From: DATJUF01 sp035502655
Lineage (GTDB): Bacteria > Desulfobacterota > Binatia > Binatales > Binataceae
Assembly: GCA_035502655.1 (NCBI GenBank)
Contig: DATJUF010000268.1
Location: forward strand, 1 to 15,592
DNA: 15,592 nt
Direction: 5' to 3'
In this document: positions 13,919 to 15,592 of the stretch, piece after piece
How the letters are laid out: each line of letters begins with the position of its first letter
Numbering within the stretch: position 1 is the stretch's first letter
The notes under the pieces: generated by a model
The model's input: the letters and a program-made list of their open reading frames with translations, nothing else
What the model was told of the DNA's origin: nothing
Databases searched by the model: none
Made by a program: the position numbers and the translations under genes

Positions 13919-15592
13919 TTACAACTTCGTAAAGCCGTCGATGCTCCACTGTTCCGAGCCAACTCCGTTATGCACGAAGAACAGCCCATTGGGATCGTAT
14001 TTTTTCTTGATCGCGGCAAGTCGCGAATAATTGCTGCCCCAGTAGGCTTGCTGCCAGTCCTTCTGGAAATAATTGCTCTCGCTTACATACGCTCCGCCGT
14101 CGGGAACCAGCGCGCGCAGTTGATTGACGCATTGATCGATGCGCGCCGCGGCCTGGCGTGCTTTCGCGGTATCAGGCTCATATCCGGGAATTCCGGGATA
14201 TGCGGGGGCTTGCCCATCGCCCACGATCATCAGCGCGAAGGCGTCGAGCAGCGCGGGATTGGTCGCGGTCTCTTTCGCGAGCGCGATTGCCTCAGGCGGC
14301 GCTCCTGCGAGTCCCTTGTTGAAATGCAGTTCCATGGCGAAATGCCGCGATGCGGCGAATAGCGCATCGGCGAGCCGCTCCTGCCCGTCGGCGGCGAGCA
14401 GCGACTGCGGCAGCCAGAGCGATTCGTATCCCCACCAGAAAATGCTGACCTCTCCAGTGTTCCCCTTCCACCACGCGTTATCCTGGTCCGCGCCAGGGCG
14501 ATTGTCGAAGTCTAAAGCCGGCTGGGACATCACGTCTACGAGAACGTCGTCAAGCAGCGCGTGCCAGGGATTGCCGTTACGAGGGAAAGCGATTTCCGGC
14601 CAATCCCTTTTCCACCATGCTACGTCCCAGAAGTGTCGCGCCGGGATATTGCCGATGATTATCCGTTCTTCATGTACATAGCCGAGCGGCGAAGCCGCCA
14701 CCCAGTCGAGAAAAGGCTGCCAGATCTTCTTTGGCTGGTCCTGGTCCAATCCGCAGGACAACATTCTGATTGCCAGCGTGTTGTCCGGGTTGATGTGCGC
14801 CTGCTCTCCCCAATGGTCGTTAAATAGATGGTCCTGGTAGAAGCTCACGAACTGGCGGATCAGGCGCCGATACGCATCGTCAGACGCCGCTTTGATTTTG
14901 AAACTCACGGTAGCGAAGAACTCGGGAAGATCGTGAGTACGTAGTGTCATTTTACTTACCACCCCGAAAGTTCCACCTCCGCCGCCTTTCAGCGCCCAGA
15001 ACAGATCGGGATTAGTGCACGCATTCGCGGTCCGAATCTGCCCGTCGGCAGTGACGACTTCAGCTTCGAGCAGGCTCGCCGCCGCCGTGCCGTAGTGTTT
15101 CGAGAAGCTGCCGAAGCCGCCACTTTGAATCAGGCCCCCGAGGCATACTGTCGTGCATCCACCACCCTGAACGTATCTGCCGTTCTTCGTTGTGACCGCA
15201 TCGTAGGCTTGCATTCCGATCGTGCCGGCCCCGAACGTCACCGCCGGATGCGGCTTCATCATGCCTTCACATCCGTGCGGAACGAATGCGTCGTGCATCT
15301 CGATATCGTGCATGTGGCGCGTCCAGATCAGGAGCGAATCGGGCGCGTTGGAAGTCCCCTGGTAACTATGGCCGCCGCCCTTGACCACCAGGCGCAATTC
15401 ATTTTCGCGCGCGAAGTTCACCGCCTGCGCGATGTCATTTGCGTTTCGCGCCACGACCGCATAGACGCTTGGTTCAGTCGCCCACGCACCGGCCCATCCA
15501 AGGCTTTGCGTCAGCCCCGGCTGATCGCCAACGTAATACGGATTCTTGATGTACTTCATCAGGGTCTTTGCCGCGGCGCCGTCGGGATCGGT
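13919..15592 (-). CDS. FAD-dependent oxidoreductase, berberine-bridge (BBE) type; N-terminus beyond window
   Basis: The protein has a PCMH-type FAD-binding domain and a C-terminal BBE segment. In the FAD domain, LVVKGGGHSYQGTS holds the histidine (codon 15368-15370) that is 8-alpha linked to flavin in this family. GGGCTTVCLGG holds the cysteine (codon 15155-15157) at the 6-S-cysteinyl site, so bicovalent flavin is likely. GGFGSFSKHYG and FWALKGGGGGTFGVVSKM follow. The C-terminus reads NYFQKDWQQAYWGSNYSRLAAIKKKYDP, as in BBE enzymes. An internal ATG at 15559 is not the start: the frame stays open through the last 33 bp and related proteins carry further residues before the NPYYVGDQPG segment. 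Such enzymes oxidise alcohols, sugars or alkaloid-like compounds with O2; the substrate is unknown. It converges with ftsZ, 15 bp apart. Confidence 0.9.
   Translation of the reverse strand, partial: TDPDGAAAKTLMKYIKNPYYVGDQPGLTQSLGWAGAWATEPSVYAVVARNANDIAQAVNFARENELRLVVKGGGHSYQGTSNAPDSLLIWTRHMHDIEMHDAFVPHGCEGMMKPHPAVTFGAGTIGMQAYDAVTTKNGRYVQGGGCTTVCLGGLIQSGGFGSFSKHYGTAAASLLEAEVVTADGQIRTANACTNPDLFWALKGGGGGTFGVVSKMTLRTHDLPEFFATVSFKIKAASDDAYRRLIRQFVSFYQDHLFNDHWGEQAHINPDNTLAIRMLSCGLDQDQPKKIWQPFLDWVAASPLGYVHEERIIIGNIPARHFWDVAWWKRDWPEIAFPRNGNPWHALLDDVLVDVMSQPALDFDNRPGADQDNAWWKGNTGEVSIFWWGYESLWLPQSLLAADGQERLADALFAASRHFAMELHFNKGLAGAPPEAIALAKETATNPALLDAFALMIVGDGQAPAYPGIPGYEPDTAKARQAAARIDQCVNQLRALVPDGGAYVSESNYFQKDWQQAYWGSNYSRLAAIKKKYDPNGLFFVHNGVGSEQWSIDGFTKL

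Noticed and set aside
15557..15559. ATG as the start of the FAD oxidoreductase
   Set aside because: The frame remains open to the window edge and the family normally has more residues before this point, so this is treated as an internal methionine.

Overview
The window looks like a chromosomal segment from a GC-rich Gram-negative bacterium. Diderm architecture is supported by an outer-membrane efflux protein, an RND pump with a lipoprotein adaptor, and a second predicted lipoprotein. The mix of genes (class III-like PPK2, VIT-type metal transporter, malate synthase, stand-alone FkbH-like HAD protein, berberine-bridge-type oxidase) would suit an uncultured soil or sediment lineage such as Desulfobacterota, Binatota or Acidobacteriota. 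That placement is only a guess, because no rRNA or taxon-specific marker is present.

Layout: (1) 1-4234 (+) is a tightly coupled tripartite efflux operon: the 3' end of a TolC-like gene, a short lipoprotein adaptor, and an RND permease, with stop and start codons overlapping at both junctions. (2) 4338-6014 (+) is malate synthase, convergent with a small lipoprotein gene (6025-6543, -). (3) A 225-bp divergent spacer with a 16-bp tandem repeat precedes a VIT/CCC1-family iron/manganese transporter (6769-7458, +). (4) PPK2 (7597-8439, -) and rluB (8529-9323, +) diverge from an 89-bp spacer containing a hairpin that presents the ppk2 Shine-Dalgarno sequence. (5) A 725-residue FkbH-like HAD-IIIC/GNAT protein (9347-11524, -) stands alone, with no acyl carrier protein nearby. 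(6) 11525-12664 is the accessory-looking part. It holds an AT-rich palindrome-bearing leader for the FkbH-like gene, a candidate structured RNA with a 69-bp imperfect tandem repeat and a terminator-like end, a roughly 96% identical fragment of rluB, and directly abutting it an N-terminal fragment of a DUF72-family gene with an in-frame stop. (7) 12665-13903 (+) is an isolated ftsZ outside any dcw cluster. It has an intact GTPase core but no recognisable C-terminal conserved peptide, and its leader contains consecutive hairpins. (8) 13919 to the right edge (-) is an FAD-linked oxidase whose reading frame continues out of the window.

The genes do not form one pathway. Only the efflux operon is a clear functional unit; the others are short single-gene units in alternating orientation. 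The parts most worth following up are the 11.5-12.7 kb intergenic region and the orphan ftsZ beside it. All identifications come from reading motifs; no database search or folding program was run.
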